Assembly: GCA_016235165.1 (NCBI GenBank) | Contig: JACRLX010000001.1 | Coordinates: 1-64,000, forward strand | Source: Rhodocyclales bacterium | GTDB taxonomy: Bacteria > Pseudomonadota > Gammaproteobacteria > Burkholderiales > Rhodocyclaceae | DNA length: 64,000 nt | Direction of reading: 5' to 3' | Shown here: positions 55,504-64,000 of the stretch, one piece after another | How positions within the stretch are numbered: position 1 is the first letter of the stretch | Layout of the letters: each line of letters begins with the position of its first letter | Program-made: the position numbers and the translations under genes | Notes under the pieces: model-generated | The model's database searches: none | What the model was told of the DNA's origin: nothing | Seen by the model: the letters and a program-made list of their open reading frames with translations, nothing else

Positions 55504-57309
55504 CTATTTCTTCCGCATCGGCGGCAGGTCGGTGCAGGAACCGTGGGCGACTTCGGCCGCCATGCCTATGGTTTCGCCCAGGGTCGGATGGGGGTGGATG
55601 GTCTTGCCAATATCTACTGCGTCGCAGCCCATCTCGATCGCCAGCGCCACTTCGCCGATCATGTCGCCGGCGTTGGGACCGACGATGCTGCCGCCGATAA
55701 CGCGGTGTGACTCCTCATCGAACACCAGCTTGGTGAAGCCGTAGTCGGCGCCGTTGGCAATGGCGCGGCCGGAGGCGGCCCAGGGAAACCTGGCGACGCT
55801 CACTTTGCGCCCGGCTTTCTTCGCCTCGTCCTCGCCGACGCCGACCCAGGCCACTTCGGGATGGGTGTAGGCGACGCCGGGAATCACCGTCGCGTCGAAA
55901 TGCGCCTTCTGGCCGGCGGCGGCTTCGGCGGCGACGTGGGCCTCATGCACCGCCTTGTGCGCCAGCATCGGATTGCCGACGATGTCGCCGATGGCGAAAA
56001 TGTGCGGGATGTTGGTGCGCATCTGGCTGTCGACCGGGATGAAGCCGCGGTCGCTGACAGCCACGCCTGCCTTCTCGGCGCCGATCTTTTTTCCGTTCGG
56101 CGCACGGCCGGCGGACTGCAAAATCATGTCGTAGCGCACGGCTTCGGCCGGCGCCTTCTCACCCTCGAATTTCACCCACAGGCCATCGTCCTTCGCCTCG
56201 ACGGCGACGGTCTTCGTCTTCAGCATGACCTGGTCGAAGCGATGCAGGTTCTGCTTTTCCCAGACCTTGACCAGATCCCGGTCCGGCCCCTGCATCAGGC
56301 CGTCGAGCATCTCGACCACGTCCACCCGGGCGCCCAGCGTCGAATACACGGTGGCCATTTCGAGGCCGATGATGCCGCCGCCGATGACCAGCATTTTCTT
56401 TGGCACCTGCCGCAGCTCCAGCGCTCCGGTGGAATCGACGATGCGCGGATCCCTCGGAATGAAGGGCAGGTGAAAGGCCGCCGAGCCGGCGGCAATGATG
56501 CACTTCTGGAAGCGCACCACCTTTTTGGCGCCGGTCTTGTCCTGCGCGCTGCCCGTGGTCTCCTCGACCTCGATGTGGTTGGCGTCGAGGAAATGGCCGT
56601 AGCCGCGCACGATCTCGACCTTGCGCGCCTTGGCCATGCCGGCCAGCCCGCCGGTGAGCTTGCCGACCACCTTTTCCTTGTGCTTGCGCAGCTTGTCGAT
56701 GTCGACTGCCGGCTGAGCGAAGCTGACGCCGAGGTCGCCGGCGTGCTCCACCTCCTCCATGACCGCGGCGACGTGCAGCAGCGCCTTCGATGGGATGCAG
56801 CCGACATTGAGGCAAACGCCGCCCAGCGTCGCGTAGCGCTCGACGATCACCGTCTTCATGCCCAGGTCGGCGCTGCGGAAGGCGGCGGAATAGCCGCCGG
56901 GGCCGGCACCCAGCACCAGCATTTCGCACTCGACGTCGGCCTTGCCGGCGTATTGACCGGCGACCGGCGCAGAAGTCGGCGCTGGCGGGACGGCGGCTGG
57001 CGCGGCGGCCGGGGCCGGTACAGCGGCAACCGTCGCCGTGGCGCCGACGCCAGCGCTTTGCGTACCTGCGGCAAGCTTTATCAAAGCGACCAGCGTACCC
57101 TCGGCGATCTTGTCGCCGACCTTGACCTTCAGTTCGGTGATGGTGCCCGAAACCGGCGAGGGCACGTCCATAGTCGCCTTGTCCGATTCCAGCGTGATCA
57201 GCGCATCCTCGGCCTTGACCGTGTCGCCGGCCTTGACCAGCACTTCGATGATCGGTACGTCCTTGAAGTCGCCGATGTCGGGGACTTTCACTTCGACGCT
57301 GTCGCTCAT
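55504..57309 (-). CDS. lpdA: Dihydrolipoyl dehydrogenase with lipoyl domain (PDH E3)
   Basis: Re-oxidises dihydrolipoamide for pyruvate dehydrogenase. 601 residues: an N-terminal lipoyl domain with K44 (LESDKATMD), an Ala/Pro linker about 85-120, then the flavoprotein with GAGPGGYSAAF and the redox disulfide C166/C171 in GGVCLNVGCIPSK, and the C-terminal HPHPTLGETI with catalytic His. The linker carries a copy of the dispersed repeat. Its start overlaps the HslV-like gene (ATGA). No terminator is seen after it because the defence remnant abuts the stop. Confidence 0.95.
   Translation of the reverse strand: MSDSVEVKVPDIGDFKDVPIIEVLVKAGDTVKAEDALITLESDKATMDVPSPVSGTITELKVKVGDKIAEGTLVALIKLAAGTQSAGVGATATVAAVPAPAAAPAAVPPAPTSAPVAGQYAGKADVECEMLVLGAGPGGYSAAFRSADLGMKTVIVERYATLGGVCLNVGCIPSKALLHVAAVMEEVEHAGDLGVSFAQPAVDIDKLRKHKEKVVGKLTGGLAGMAKARKVEIVRGYGHFLDANHIEVEETTGSAQDKTGAKKVVRFQKCIIAAGSAAFHLPFIPRDPRIVDSTGALELRQVPKKMLVIGGGIIGLEMATVYSTLGARVDVVEMLDGLMQGPDRDLVKVWEKQNLHRFDQVMLKTKTVAVEAKDDGLWVKFEGEKAPAEAVRYDMILQSAGRAPNGKKIGAEKAGVAVSDRGFIPVDSQMRTNIPHIFAIGDIVGNPMLAHKAVHEAHVAAEAAAGQKAHFDATVIPGVAYTHPEVAWVGVGEDEAKKAGRKVSVARFPWAASGRAIANGADYGFTKLVFDEESHRVIGGSIVGPNAGDMIGEVALAIEMGCDAVDIGKTIHPHPTLGETIGMAAEVAHGSCTDLPPMRKK
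56974..56995 (+). repeat. Dispersed 22-bp repeat, copy j
   Basis: AGTCGGCGCTGGCGGGACGGCG, 20 of 22 matches. It lies in the lpdA linker and is read antisense as AAVPPAPT (105-112). Confidence 0.55.
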
Positions 57310-57881
57310 TGCGATTTCTCCAGGGTGAACTCGTGGACCACAATCGGCGGTCCCGAGGAGGTGTCGAATTCAATGCCGGCGTCGACGCCGGCACGGGCGA
57401 TCCCGGCCGCGGTGAGCGCCGAGTCGTACAGTGCATGCATGGCACCGAGCGCGAAGCTGCGCCCCGAGCCGGCGGCCCAGACGCGATCGAACTCGAACAC
57501 CTCGCGGTAGGAATAGACGCCGTAGATGCCGCTGCGGTTGGCAATCAGCGCCGTGATCTGCGAGCTTTCGTAGGGGTCGTCCTCGTCTTCCTTGGGATTG
57601 AGGAAGGCGTGCTCCTTGAGGATGGGATGCAGGCGGCGGAAGGTCTCGTACACCTCCATGCGCGAGCCCAGCTTCACATCCTCCAGCTTGGAGAAGGCGG
57701 AGAGCAGCACCAGGTGGTGGGCCGAAGAACCGCAGATGCCGACCTTCGAGCCCGCGATGTCGAGGATCTTGTCGTGCTCGCCCTTGTAGCTGCGCGCCAG
57801 CCGCGTGTCGCCGAAGGTGGTGAGACCGTCCGCCGCGATGGCGACGCGGTCTCCCTTCTTGGCCACGGTGAGCGTAGTCAC
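57306..57881 (-). CDS. HslV-like Ntn hydrolase (proteasome-type)
   Basis: 191 residues with a GTG start at 57881. After removal of the initiator, the N-terminus is [18 protein letters not shown], matching HslV in the Thr nucleophile and in Asp17. A Lys (HDKIL) follows four residues later than HslV Lys33. [15 protein letters not shown] and [16 protein letters not shown] fit the proteasome fold. No hslU or other unfoldase is nearby. It lies between aceF and lpdA, overlapping both by 4 bp, so translation is coupled to PDH. Such proteins are sometimes labelled as unrelated transporters. Function unknown. Confidence 0.7.
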   Translation of the reverse strand: MTTLTVAKKGDRVAIAADGLTTFGDTRLARSYKGEHDKILDIAGSKVGICGSSAHHLVLLSAFSKLEDVKLGSRMEVYETFRRLHPILKEHAFLNPKEDEDDPYESSQITALIANRSGIYGVYSYREVFEFDRVWAAGSGRSFALGAMHALYDSALTAAGIARAGVDAGIEFDTSSGPPIVVHEFTLEKSQ

Positions 57882-59251
57882 AGCATGCTCCTCCGCATGT
57901 CGGCCAGGAGTTGCGCGAGATAGACGTTGAAGCGCGTCGCCAGCGCGCCGTCGATCACACGATGGTCGGCGGTCAGCGACAGCGGCAGGGTCAGGCGCGG
58001 CACGAATTGCTTGCCATCCCACACCGGCTTCATCGCCGACTTATTGACGCCGAGGATGGCGACTTCGGGCGCATTGACGATGGGTGCGAAATAAGTGCCG
58101 CCGATACCGCCGAGGCTGGAAATGGTGAAGCAGGCGCCCTGCATGTCGGCCGGCTTCAGCTTGCCTTCGCGCGCCTGCTTCGCCAGTTCGCCGGATTCGC
58201 GCGCCAGCTCGAACACGCCCTTGCTGTCGGCGTTCTTGATCACCGGCACCACCAGGCCGTTGGGCGTGTCGGCAGCGAAACCGATGTTGAAATACTTCTT
58301 CAGCACGAGGTTGTCGCCGTCGAGCGAGGAATTGAACTCCGGATATTTCTGCATCGCCTTGACACAGGCCTTGATCAGGAAGGCGAGCATGGTCAACTTG
58401 GCGCCACCGACTTTTTCGTTCTCCTTGTTGATCTGCACGCGGAAGGCTTCGAGGTCGGTGATGTCGGCGTCCTCGTGATAGGTGACGGCCGGGATCATGA
58501 CCCAGTTGCGCGCGAGGTTGGCGCCCGAGATCTTCTTGATGCGCGACAGCGGCTGCACCTCGATGGCACCGAACTTGGAGAAGTCGATCTTCGGCCAGGG
58601 CAACAGCTCCATGCCGCCCAGGCTACCGCCCGCGGCAGGCGCCGCCGCCGGTGGCGGCGCGGTGAGCACGCCCTTGACCCAGGCCTGAACATCGCTCTGC
58701 AGGATGCGACCTTTCGGTCCCGTGCCGGGTACCTTGCCGATATCCACGCCGAGTTCGCGCGCGAAGCGCCGCACTGAGGGGCTGGCGTGGGCGGCCGTGC
58801 CGGTCAGGCGGTCGGCGGGCGTGGGCATCGCCACGCGCGGCGGCTGGGTGATGAGTTCGGCATCGCCGGGACGGAAGTCGACCGATGCGACGCCTACTGC
58901 GGCAGGGGCCGCTGCGGCTGGCGCAGGTGCCGCCGGAGTGGCCGGGGCCGCCGCCTTAGGTGCCGCCGCCGGCGCGGCAGCCGCCGCGACGCCAGAGCCC
59001 TGCGTCCCTGCGGGAACTGTCAACAGCGCCAGCAGCGCCCCTTCCGAAACCTTGTCACCGACCCCGACCTTGAGTTCGCTGACCACACCGGCCACCGGCG
59101 ACGGAATGTCCATCGTCGCCTTGTCCGATTCAAGGGTCATCAACGAGTCTTCCGCCTTGATGCTGTCGCCGACCTTGACCAGCAGTTCGATGATCGGCAC
59201 GTCCTTGAAATCGCCGATGTCTGGCACTTTCACTTCCACTATCGTGCTCAT
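57878..59251 (-). CDS. aceF: Dihydrolipoamide acetyltransferase (PDH E2)
   Basis: Core of pyruvate dehydrogenase; transfers acetyl groups to CoA. 457 residues with one lipoyl domain (K44 in LESDKATMD), a long Ala/Pro linker, a peripheral-subunit-binding domain around 155-190 ([20 protein letters not shown]) and the catalytic domain ending [14 protein letters not shown]. The lipoyl domain is nearly identical to that of lpdA, so one was probably copied from the other. It is 3 bp after aceE and overlaps the HslV-like gene. Confidence 0.96.
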   Translation of the reverse strand: MSTIVEVKVPDIGDFKDVPIIELLVKVGDSIKAEDSLMTLESDKATMDIPSPVAGVVSELKVGVGDKVSEGALLALLTVPAGTQGSGVAAAAAPAAAPKAAAPATPAAPAPAAAAPAAVGVASVDFRPGDAELITQPPRVAMPTPADRLTGTAAHASPSVRRFARELGVDIGKVPGTGPKGRILQSDVQAWVKGVLTAPPPAAAPAAGGSLGGMELLPWPKIDFSKFGAIEVQPLSRIKKISGANLARNWVMIPAVTYHEDADITDLEAFRVQINKENEKVGGAKLTMLAFLIKACVKAMQKYPEFNSSLDGDNLVLKKYFNIGFAADTPNGLVVPVIKNADSKGVFELARESGELAKQAREGKLKPADMQGACFTISSLGGIGGTYFAPIVNAPEVAILGVNKSAMKPVWDGKQFVPRLTLPLSLTADHRVIDGALATRFNVYLAQLLADMRRSML

Positions 59252-59254
59252 GGC

Positions 59255-61930
59255 TTATACCTTCGCGGGATTGGGCTTGTTCGGATCGAGGCCGTACTTC
59301 CTGATTGCCTCGGCGACCTTCTCCTTCTTCACCGCGCCGTCTTCGGCCAGCGCGGTGAGCGCCGCCAGCGCGATCCAGTGCCGATCGACCTCGAAGAAGT
59401 GGCGCAGCTGTTCGCGCGTATCGGAACGGCCGAAGCCATCGGTACCCAGCACCGTGTAGTGACGCGGCACGAAGGGCCGGATCTGCTCGGCGAAGGCGCG
59501 CACATAGTCGGTCGCGGCGATCACCGGGCCGCGCGTTTCGGCGAGACAGGCGGCGACATGCGAGACGCGGGGCTTCTCGGTCGGGTGCAGCAGGTTCCAG
59601 CGGGCCTTGTCCTGTCCTTCCCGCGCCAATTCGTTGAAACTCGGGCAGGACCAGAGGTCGGCTTCGACGCCCCAGTCCTGCTTCAGCAGTTCGGCGGCGG
59701 CGACGGCTTCCATGAAAATGGTGCCGGAACCCAACAGCTGCACGCGCGGACCGTTGGACGCGGCGCCCTTCCTGAACTGGTACATGCCCTTGAGGATGGC
59801 GGGCGCCACGCCCTCGGGTATGGCGGGATGCTCGTAGTTCTCGTTCATCACCGTCAGGTAATAGAACACATCTTCCTGCTCGGTGATCATGCGCCGCAAG
59901 CCGTCCTGCATGATCACGGCGACTTCGTAGGCGAAGCTCGGATCGTAGGAAATGCAGTTGGGCACGGCACCGGCGAGCAGTTGGGAATGTCCGTCCTCGT
60001 GCTGCAGACCTTCGCCGTTGAGCGTGGTGCGCCCGGCGGTGCCGCCGACCAGGAAACCCCGCGCGCGCTGGTCGGCGGCGGCCCATACCAAGTCCATGGT
60101 GCGTTGCAGGCCGAACATCGAGTAGAAGACATAGACCGGAATTGTCTGCACGCCATGGGTGGAATAGCTGGTGCCGGCGGCGATCCAGTCGGCCATCGCG
60201 CCCGCCTCGTTGATGCCTTCCTGGAGGATCTGGCCGGTCTTGGTCTCCTTGTAGAACATCATCTGGTCGGCGTCCTGCGGCACGTAGTTCTGGCCGTCCT
60301 GGTTCCAGATGCCGATCTGGCGGAACAGGCCTTCCATGCCGAAGGTGCGCGATTCATCAACCACGATCGGCACCACGCGCTTGCCGATCACCTTGTCCTT
60401 GAGCATGACGTTGAGGCCGCGCACGAAAGACATCGTGGTGGAGAACTCGCGTCCTTCGCCGCCGGCCTTGAGCAGCGCATCGAAGGCGCTCAGCGGCGGC
60501 ACCGGCAGCGCCTCGGCCTTGGCCCGCCGCGCCGGCAGGTAGCCGCCCAACGCCATGCGCCGCTCGCGCATGTAGTTGAGCTCCGGCGAGCCTTCGGGGA
60601 AGCTCAGGTAGGGCAGCTTTTCCAGATCCTCGTCCTTCACCGGCAGCCTGAAGCGATCGCGGAAAGACTTCACCGACGTGGTGCCCATCTTCTTCTGCTG
60701 GTGGGTGATGTTCTGCGCCTCGCCGGCCTCGCCCATGCCATAGCCCTTGATGGTCTTGGCCAGGATGACCGTGGGTTGCCCCTTGTGCGCCACGGCGGCG
60801 GCATAGGCCGCATACACCTTGTGCGGATCGTGACCGCCGCGATTCAGGCGCCAGATGTCGTCGTCGCTCCAGGTCGACACCATCTTCAGCAACTCGGGGT
60901 ACTTGCCGAAGAAGTGCTTGCGCACATAGGCGCCATCGCGCGCCTTGAAGGTCTGGTAATCGCCGTCTATGCACTCCATCATGCGCTGGCGCAGCAGGCC
61001 GGTCTTGTCCTGGGCCAGCAGCGGATCCCAGTAACTGCCCCAGATCACCTTGATCACGTTCCAGCCGGCGCCGCGGAAGTCGGATTCGAGTTCCTGGATG
61101 ATCTTGCCGTTGCCCCGCACCGGACCATCCAGGCGTTGCAGGTTGCAGTTGATGACGAAGACCAGGTTGTCGAGGCGCTCGCGCCCGGCCATGCCGATGG
61201 CACCCATCGACTCCGGCTCGTCCATCTCGCCGTCGCCCATGAAGGCCCAGACCTTGCGGTTATCCGTGGGGATCAGGTCGCGATGCTGCATGTATTTCAT
61301 GAAGCGCGCCTGGTAGATCGCCTGCAAGGGTCCGAGGCCCATCGAGACGGTGGGGAACTGCCAGAAATCCGGCATCAGCCAGGGGTGCGGATAGGAGGCG
61401 AGCCCCTTGCCATCCACCTCGCGACGGAAGTTGTCCATCTGGCTTTCGCTCAGACGCCCGAGCATGAAGGCACGGGCATAAATGCCGGGCGCCGAATGGC
61501 CCTGGGAAAACACCAGGTCGCCGCCATGGCTGGCCGAAGGCGCATGCCAGAAATGATTGAAGCCGACGTCATAGAGCGTCGCCGCCGAGGCGTAGCTGGC
61601 GATATGGCCGCCCAGGCCAGAATCGTTCTTGTTGGCACGCAGCACCATGACCAGGGCGTTCCAGCGTGCGTAATCGCGGATGCGCTGCTCCATCTCGTAA
61701 TCGCCCGGCGTGACCGGCTGCTGGTCGGATGGAATGGTGTTGATGTAATCCGTGGTCGCGCTGTATGGGATGTTGATGCCCGTCTGGTGGCCCATCGCGA
61801 TCAATTGTTCGAGCAGGAAGTGCGCGCGTTCCGGCCCCTCCTGCGCTATCACGGCTTGCAGTGCGTCAAGCCATTCACGGGTTTCCTGCGGATCGGCGTC
61901 GGATGACGCCATTTGGGGCGCGGCTGACAT
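59255..61930 (-). CDS. aceE: Pyruvate dehydrogenase E1, homodimeric
   Basis: Thiamine-diphosphate decarboxylase that feeds acetyl groups to E2. 891 residues, the homodimeric type. TPP site MGDGEMDEPESMGAIGMAGR then LVFVINCNLQRLDGPVRG; HFWHAPSASHGGDLVFSQGH holds active-site histidines; ETKTGQILQEGINEAGAM and DYVRAFAEQIRPFVPRHY are further hallmarks. First gene of the operon. The upstream region carries a strong palindrome but no clear promoter hexamers. Confidence 0.97.
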   Translation of the reverse strand: MSAAPQMASSDADPQETREWLDALQAVIAQEGPERAHFLLEQLIAMGHQTGINIPYSATTDYINTIPSDQQPVTPGDYEMEQRIRDYARWNALVMVLRANKNDSGLGGHIASYASAATLYDVGFNHFWHAPSASHGGDLVFSQGHSAPGIYARAFMLGRLSESQMDNFRREVDGKGLASYPHPWLMPDFWQFPTVSMGLGPLQAIYQARFMKYMQHRDLIPTDNRKVWAFMGDGEMDEPESMGAIGMAGRERLDNLVFVINCNLQRLDGPVRGNGKIIQELESDFRGAGWNVIKVIWGSYWDPLLAQDKTGLLRQRMMECIDGDYQTFKARDGAYVRKHFFGKYPELLKMVSTWSDDDIWRLNRGGHDPHKVYAAYAAAVAHKGQPTVILAKTIKGYGMGEAGEAQNITHQQKKMGTTSVKSFRDRFRLPVKDEDLEKLPYLSFPEGSPELNYMRERRMALGGYLPARRAKAEALPVPPLSAFDALLKAGGEGREFSTTMSFVRGLNVMLKDKVIGKRVVPIVVDESRTFGMEGLFRQIGIWNQDGQNYVPQDADQMMFYKETKTGQILQEGINEAGAMADWIAAGTSYSTHGVQTIPVYVFYSMFGLQRTMDLVWAAADQRARGFLVGGTAGRTTLNGEGLQHEDGHSQLLAGAVPNCISYDPSFAYEVAVIMQDGLRRMITEQEDVFYYLTVMNENYEHPAIPEGVAPAILKGMYQFRKGAASNGPRVQLLGSGTIFMEAVAAAELLKQDWGVEADLWSCPSFNELAREGQDKARWNLLHPTEKPRVSHVAACLAETRGPVIAATDYVRAFAEQIRPFVPRHYTVLGTDGFGRSDTREQLRHFFEVDRHWIALAALTALAEDGAVKKEKVAEAIRKYGLDPNKPNPAKV

Positions 61931-62092
61931 GACTTCTCCTCGTCTGATGGTGAGCGTCGCCGGGAGATCGTCCCGTCGACGTCCTGCTCGTCACGCCACG
62001 GATGCGTCGCAGGGATCGGCCTGCAAGGCAGCATCCACAACGTTTTTCTTTCGCAGCATAGACCGGAATGATGTTTGGGCGATCTGCGAGTG

Positions 62093-62127
62093 TTGCGCAT
62101 TGTAAAACGCTTATTCACAATGCGCAA
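62093..62127 (-). promoter_or_regulatory. Palindrome upstream of aceE
   Basis: TTGCGCATTGT-N13-ACAATGCGCAA, perfect 11-bp arms, lies 163-197 bp before the aceE start in the 266-bp gap that otherwise shows no gene. A GntR/PdhR-type or other dimeric regulator site for the PDH operon is plausible. There is no T run, so it is not a terminator of the neighbouring gene. Confidence 0.5.
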
Positions 62128-62196
62128 TAGCGGTTTTCCACAATCGGGACGAGCGGAGTCCCCGGCGGCCCGGTTCGCAAGGCAACGAATGGGATC

Positions 62197-62349
62197 TCAG
62201 TCGTCGTTGGAACGCTGGCGCAGGGACGCCTTCTGGCGGGCGCGGCTGGCGCGCTTGTCCTTGCGCTGGTGCACGCCACCCTTTTTCAGCAGGGGCAGGG
62301 TGGCCAGCGGGTTGCGCTTCGGCAAGGCCCGCAGCTTGGCGCGCTTCAT
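62197..62349 (-). CDS. Small basic protein downstream of bioC
   Basis: 50 residues, starting MKRAKLRALPKRNPLATLPL and ending in RRARQKASLR-like Lys/Arg-rich sequence. About one third of residues are basic. Its ATG overlaps the bioC stop (ATGA), so it is translated with bioC. Similar short basic proteins follow bioC in other betaproteobacteria as I recall it; function unknown. Nucleic-acid binding is a guess from charge. Confidence 0.6.
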   Translation of the reverse strand: MKRAKLRALPKRNPLATLPLLKKGGVHQRKDKRASRARQKASLRQRSNDD

Positions 62350-63200
62350 CGCGGCCGAAACTTCATTACGGCGCGGCCATCGGCGATCTGCCGCGGCTCG
62401 GGCTTCCATGCATGGCCGAAGACGATCTCGAAGCTCGCCGGCAGGCGCCCTTCCGCGTCGCGCGGCCAGGCATCGAAAATCTGCCGCCAGGTGCGCCATG
62501 ATTGCGCACCGAACAAGGCGTTGCGCACGCCGAGGTGGCGCTGGTCGGCCAGCATGCCGCGCGGCGTAGCGTAGGTCAGGGTGATCATCTCCATGTCCAT
62601 CACCGGATCGCCGAAGCCGGCGGCGACCAGCATGTCACCCAGGTCGTGCATGTCGAGGAAGCGCTTCGCCGTTGCCGGCGCGCGAAGCGCTTGCCCCGGC
62701 AGGCAAGGCCCGTCAGCGCCGACTTTTGTCGCCGCACTGCGCAGTTCCTTCAGCGTATCCGGCCCGAGTGCCGCGAAGCAAAGCAGCCCGCCCACTTCCA
62801 GCACGCGATGCAGTTCGCGGAAGGCCGGCAGGGGATCGTCCAGCCAGTGCAGCATCAGGTTCGACCAGGCCAGGCCCAGGCTGTTCGCCGCCAGCGGCAG
62901 CGCGCGTACATCGGCGTTGAGCAGGCGCGGCCCCCGCCTGAGCAGGCGCTGTGACAGCGGCGCCGCCGCACGGACCGCGCCCAGCATCGGCCGCGCATAG
63001 TCGACGGCCAGCGGCATGGCTTTCGGGTAACGCCTTTGCAGTTCGCGTATGCCGTCGCCGGTGGCGCAGCCGATGTCGGCCACGCGTGCCGGGCTCAGCT
63101 TGACGAGGTCGAGGCGCTCGGCCATGCGAGCGCCCACTTCGCGGGCAAGGACCGCCGCCGAATCGTAAGTCGCGGCGGCTTGAGCGAAGTCGCCGCGCAT
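62346..63200 (-). CDS. bioC: Malonyl-ACP O-methyltransferase BioC
   Basis: Methylates malonyl-ACP so that the fatty-acid machinery can make the pimeloyl chain of biotin. 284 residues. The SAM motif is VADIGCATGDGIRELQ near 36, then LPLAANSLGLAWSNLMLHWLDD and FAALGPDTLKELR. After TLKELRSA there is an insertion (ATKVGADGPCLPGQALRAPAT) relative to the usual loop, starting with a partial dispersed-repeat copy and followed by IDMHDLGD-type FLDMHDLGDMLVAAGF. It lies 6 bp after bioB. Confidence 0.9.
   Translation of the reverse strand: MRGDFAQAAATYDSAAVLAREVGARMAERLDLVKLSPARVADIGCATGDGIRELQRRYPKAMPLAVDYARPMLGAVRAAAPLSQRLLRRGPRLLNADVRALPLAANSLGLAWSNLMLHWLDDPLPAFRELHRVLEVGGLLCFAALGPDTLKELRSAATKVGADGPCLPGQALRAPATAKRFLDMHDLGDMLVAAGFGDPVMDMEMITLTYATPRGMLADQRHLGVRNALFGAQSWRTWRQIFDAWPRDAEGRLPASFEIVFGHAWKPEPRQIADGRAVMKFRPR
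62703..62724 (-). repeat. Dispersed 22-bp repeat, partial copy l
   Basis: On the minus strand AGTCGGCGCTGACGGG matches the consensus closely for the first 11 bases, then diverges. The upstream ACAAA also fits. It marks an insertion in the bioC loop, next to small hairpins (CTTGCC/GGCAAG at 62690-62707). Confidence 0.4.
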
Positions 63201-63206
63201 GGCTGC

Positions 63207-64000
63207 TTACGCGGCGTGCAGCCCCAGCCGCCGGAACAAGGCTTCGTCGCGCCCGGCTTCCGGGTTGTCGGCCGTCAGCAGCTTGTCGCCGTAGAAGATC
63301 GAGTTGGCGCCGGCGAGGAAGCACAGCGCCTGCAATTCGTCGCTCATTTCCTGGCGACCGGCCGAGAGCCGCACCAGCGATTCCGGCATGATGATGCGCG
63401 CCACGGCGATGGTGCGCACGAACTCGAAGGGGTCGAGCGGCGGCGCATTTTCCAGCGGCGTGCCGGGCATCGGCACCAGCTGGTTGATCGGCACCGACTC
63501 GGGCGGCGGTGCGAGGTTGGCCAGCTCGGCCAGCAGCGAGGCGCGCGCGCGGCGCGTCTCGCCCATGCCGACGATGCCGCCGCAGCAGACATTGATGCCG
63601 GCCGCGCGCACCTGGCCCAGGGTGTCGAAACGATCCTGCTGGCTGTGGGTGCTGATCACCTGGCCGTAGAACTCGGGCGCGGTATCGAGGTTGTGGTTGT
63701 AGTAGTCCAGCCCCGCCGCCTTGAGCTTTTCGGCCTGGCCGGGCTTGAGCATGCCCAGCGTGACGCAGGTCTCCATGCCCAGCGCCTTGACCGCGCCGAT
63801 CATGGTCGCCACGCGGTCGAGGTCCTTGTCCTTGGGGCCGCGCCAGGCGGCGCCCATGCAAAAGCGCGTGGCGCCCTTGTCCTTGGCGGCCTTGGCCGCC
63901 GTCACCACCTCGTCGACATCCAGCAGCGCCTCGCGCTCGGCTTCGCCGTGATGGGCCGACTGCGAGCAATAGCCGCAGTCCTCCGAGCAGCCACCGGTCT
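63207..64000 (-). CDS. bioB: Biotin synthase BioB (5' part beyond the window)
   Basis: Radical-SAM enzyme that inserts sulfur into dethiobiotin. The visible 264 or so residues include the cluster motif [15 protein letters not shown] near the right edge, then [39 protein letters not shown]-type [11 protein letters not shown] and [14 protein letters not shown]. The gene enters from beyond 64000, so the start is not seen; an internal ATG at 63908 is not the real start. bioC follows after 6 bp. Confidence 0.95.
   Translation of the reverse strand, partial: TGGCSEDCGYCSQSAHHGEAEREALLDVDEVVTAAKAAKDKGATRFCMGAAWRGPKDKDLDRVATMIGAVKALGMETCVTLGMLKPGQAEKLKAAGLDYYNHNLDTAPEFYGQVISTHSQQDRFDTLGQVRAAGINVCCGGIVGMGETRRARASLLAELANLAPPPESVPINQLVPMPGTPLENAPPLDPFEFVRTIAVARIIMPESLVRLSAGRQEMSDELQALCFLAGANSIFYGDKLLTADNPEAGRDEALFRRLGLHAA

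Noticed and set aside
58787-61906. A 1,039-codon open frame on the plus strand opposite aceE and aceF
   Set aside because: It is antisense to clearly conserved PDH genes; GC-rich codon bias leaves the opposite strand open. Its His/Gly/Arg-rich translation matches no family.

Overview
The window reads as chromosomal DNA of a GC-rich betaproteobacterium that can fix CO2. The gene blocks lptD-surA-pdxA-ksgA, dusB-fis-purH, amgK-murU and the E1p/lipoyl-E2/lipoyl-E3 form of pyruvate dehydrogenase are typical of that class. Form II RuBisCO with cbbQ, cbbO, cbbY and cbbR, plus a long cbb operon, points to a facultative autotroph related to Rhodocyclales or Nitrosomonadales. That placement is inferred from gene content, not from a marker search.

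Layout. 1-7 kb: a short inverted-repeat element, an unrecognised small gene, then tsaC, purK, purD, purH, fis and dusB on the minus strand. 7-11.3 kb: a UbiH-like monooxygenase, pepP, murU and amgK. 11.5-19.6 kb (plus strand): lptD, surA, pdxA, ksgA, a flavoprotein and an LpxR-like deacylase. 19.7-23.5 kb: a DUF2892 gene and a Crp/Fnr gene that appear to have been neighbours, now separated by a 2.8-kb insertion flanked by a 19-bp direct repeat. The insertion carries a Schlafen/AlbA_2 protein and a truncated PLD-type gene. 23.5-29.2 kb: xthA, a zinc-ribbon protein, PilZ, prlC, DUF2189, purC and psiE.

29.2-38.4 kb is a single cbb operon (fbp-prk-tkt-gap-pgk-pyk-fba). It starts at a CbbR-like site and ends at a Rho-independent terminator. 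Its tkt is frameshifted by a 115-bp tandem duplication. A type II toxin-antitoxin pair lies between this operon and the cbbM-cbbQ-cbbO cluster, which is followed by cbbY and divergent cbbR. Three matching 38-39-bp sites, upstream of fbp, cbbM and cbbR, tie these units into one regulon. 45.8-54.1 kb holds a double-GAF/MshEN protein, a thioredoxin-like gene, rsmE, a two-domain PPK2, argA, yggX, phoU and rpiA. At 54.2-55.5 kb there is a decayed defence-type remnant (nucleotidyltransferase, broken HEPN gene, stump of a P-loop NTPase) abutting lpdA. The PDH operon aceE-aceF-(HslV-like Ntn hydrolase)-lpdA and the biotin genes bioB (cut by the window edge) and bioC complete the window.

The most unusual signal is a 22-bp dispersed repeat, consensus AGTCGGCGCTGGCGATACGGCG. 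There are about ten good and two degenerate copies on both strands. Some lie between genes; others are inside coding sequences in several different frames (ksgA, the ubiH-like gene, purK, DUF2189, the lpdA linker, bioC). That argues for a DNA-level element that inserts into genes while keeping them open.
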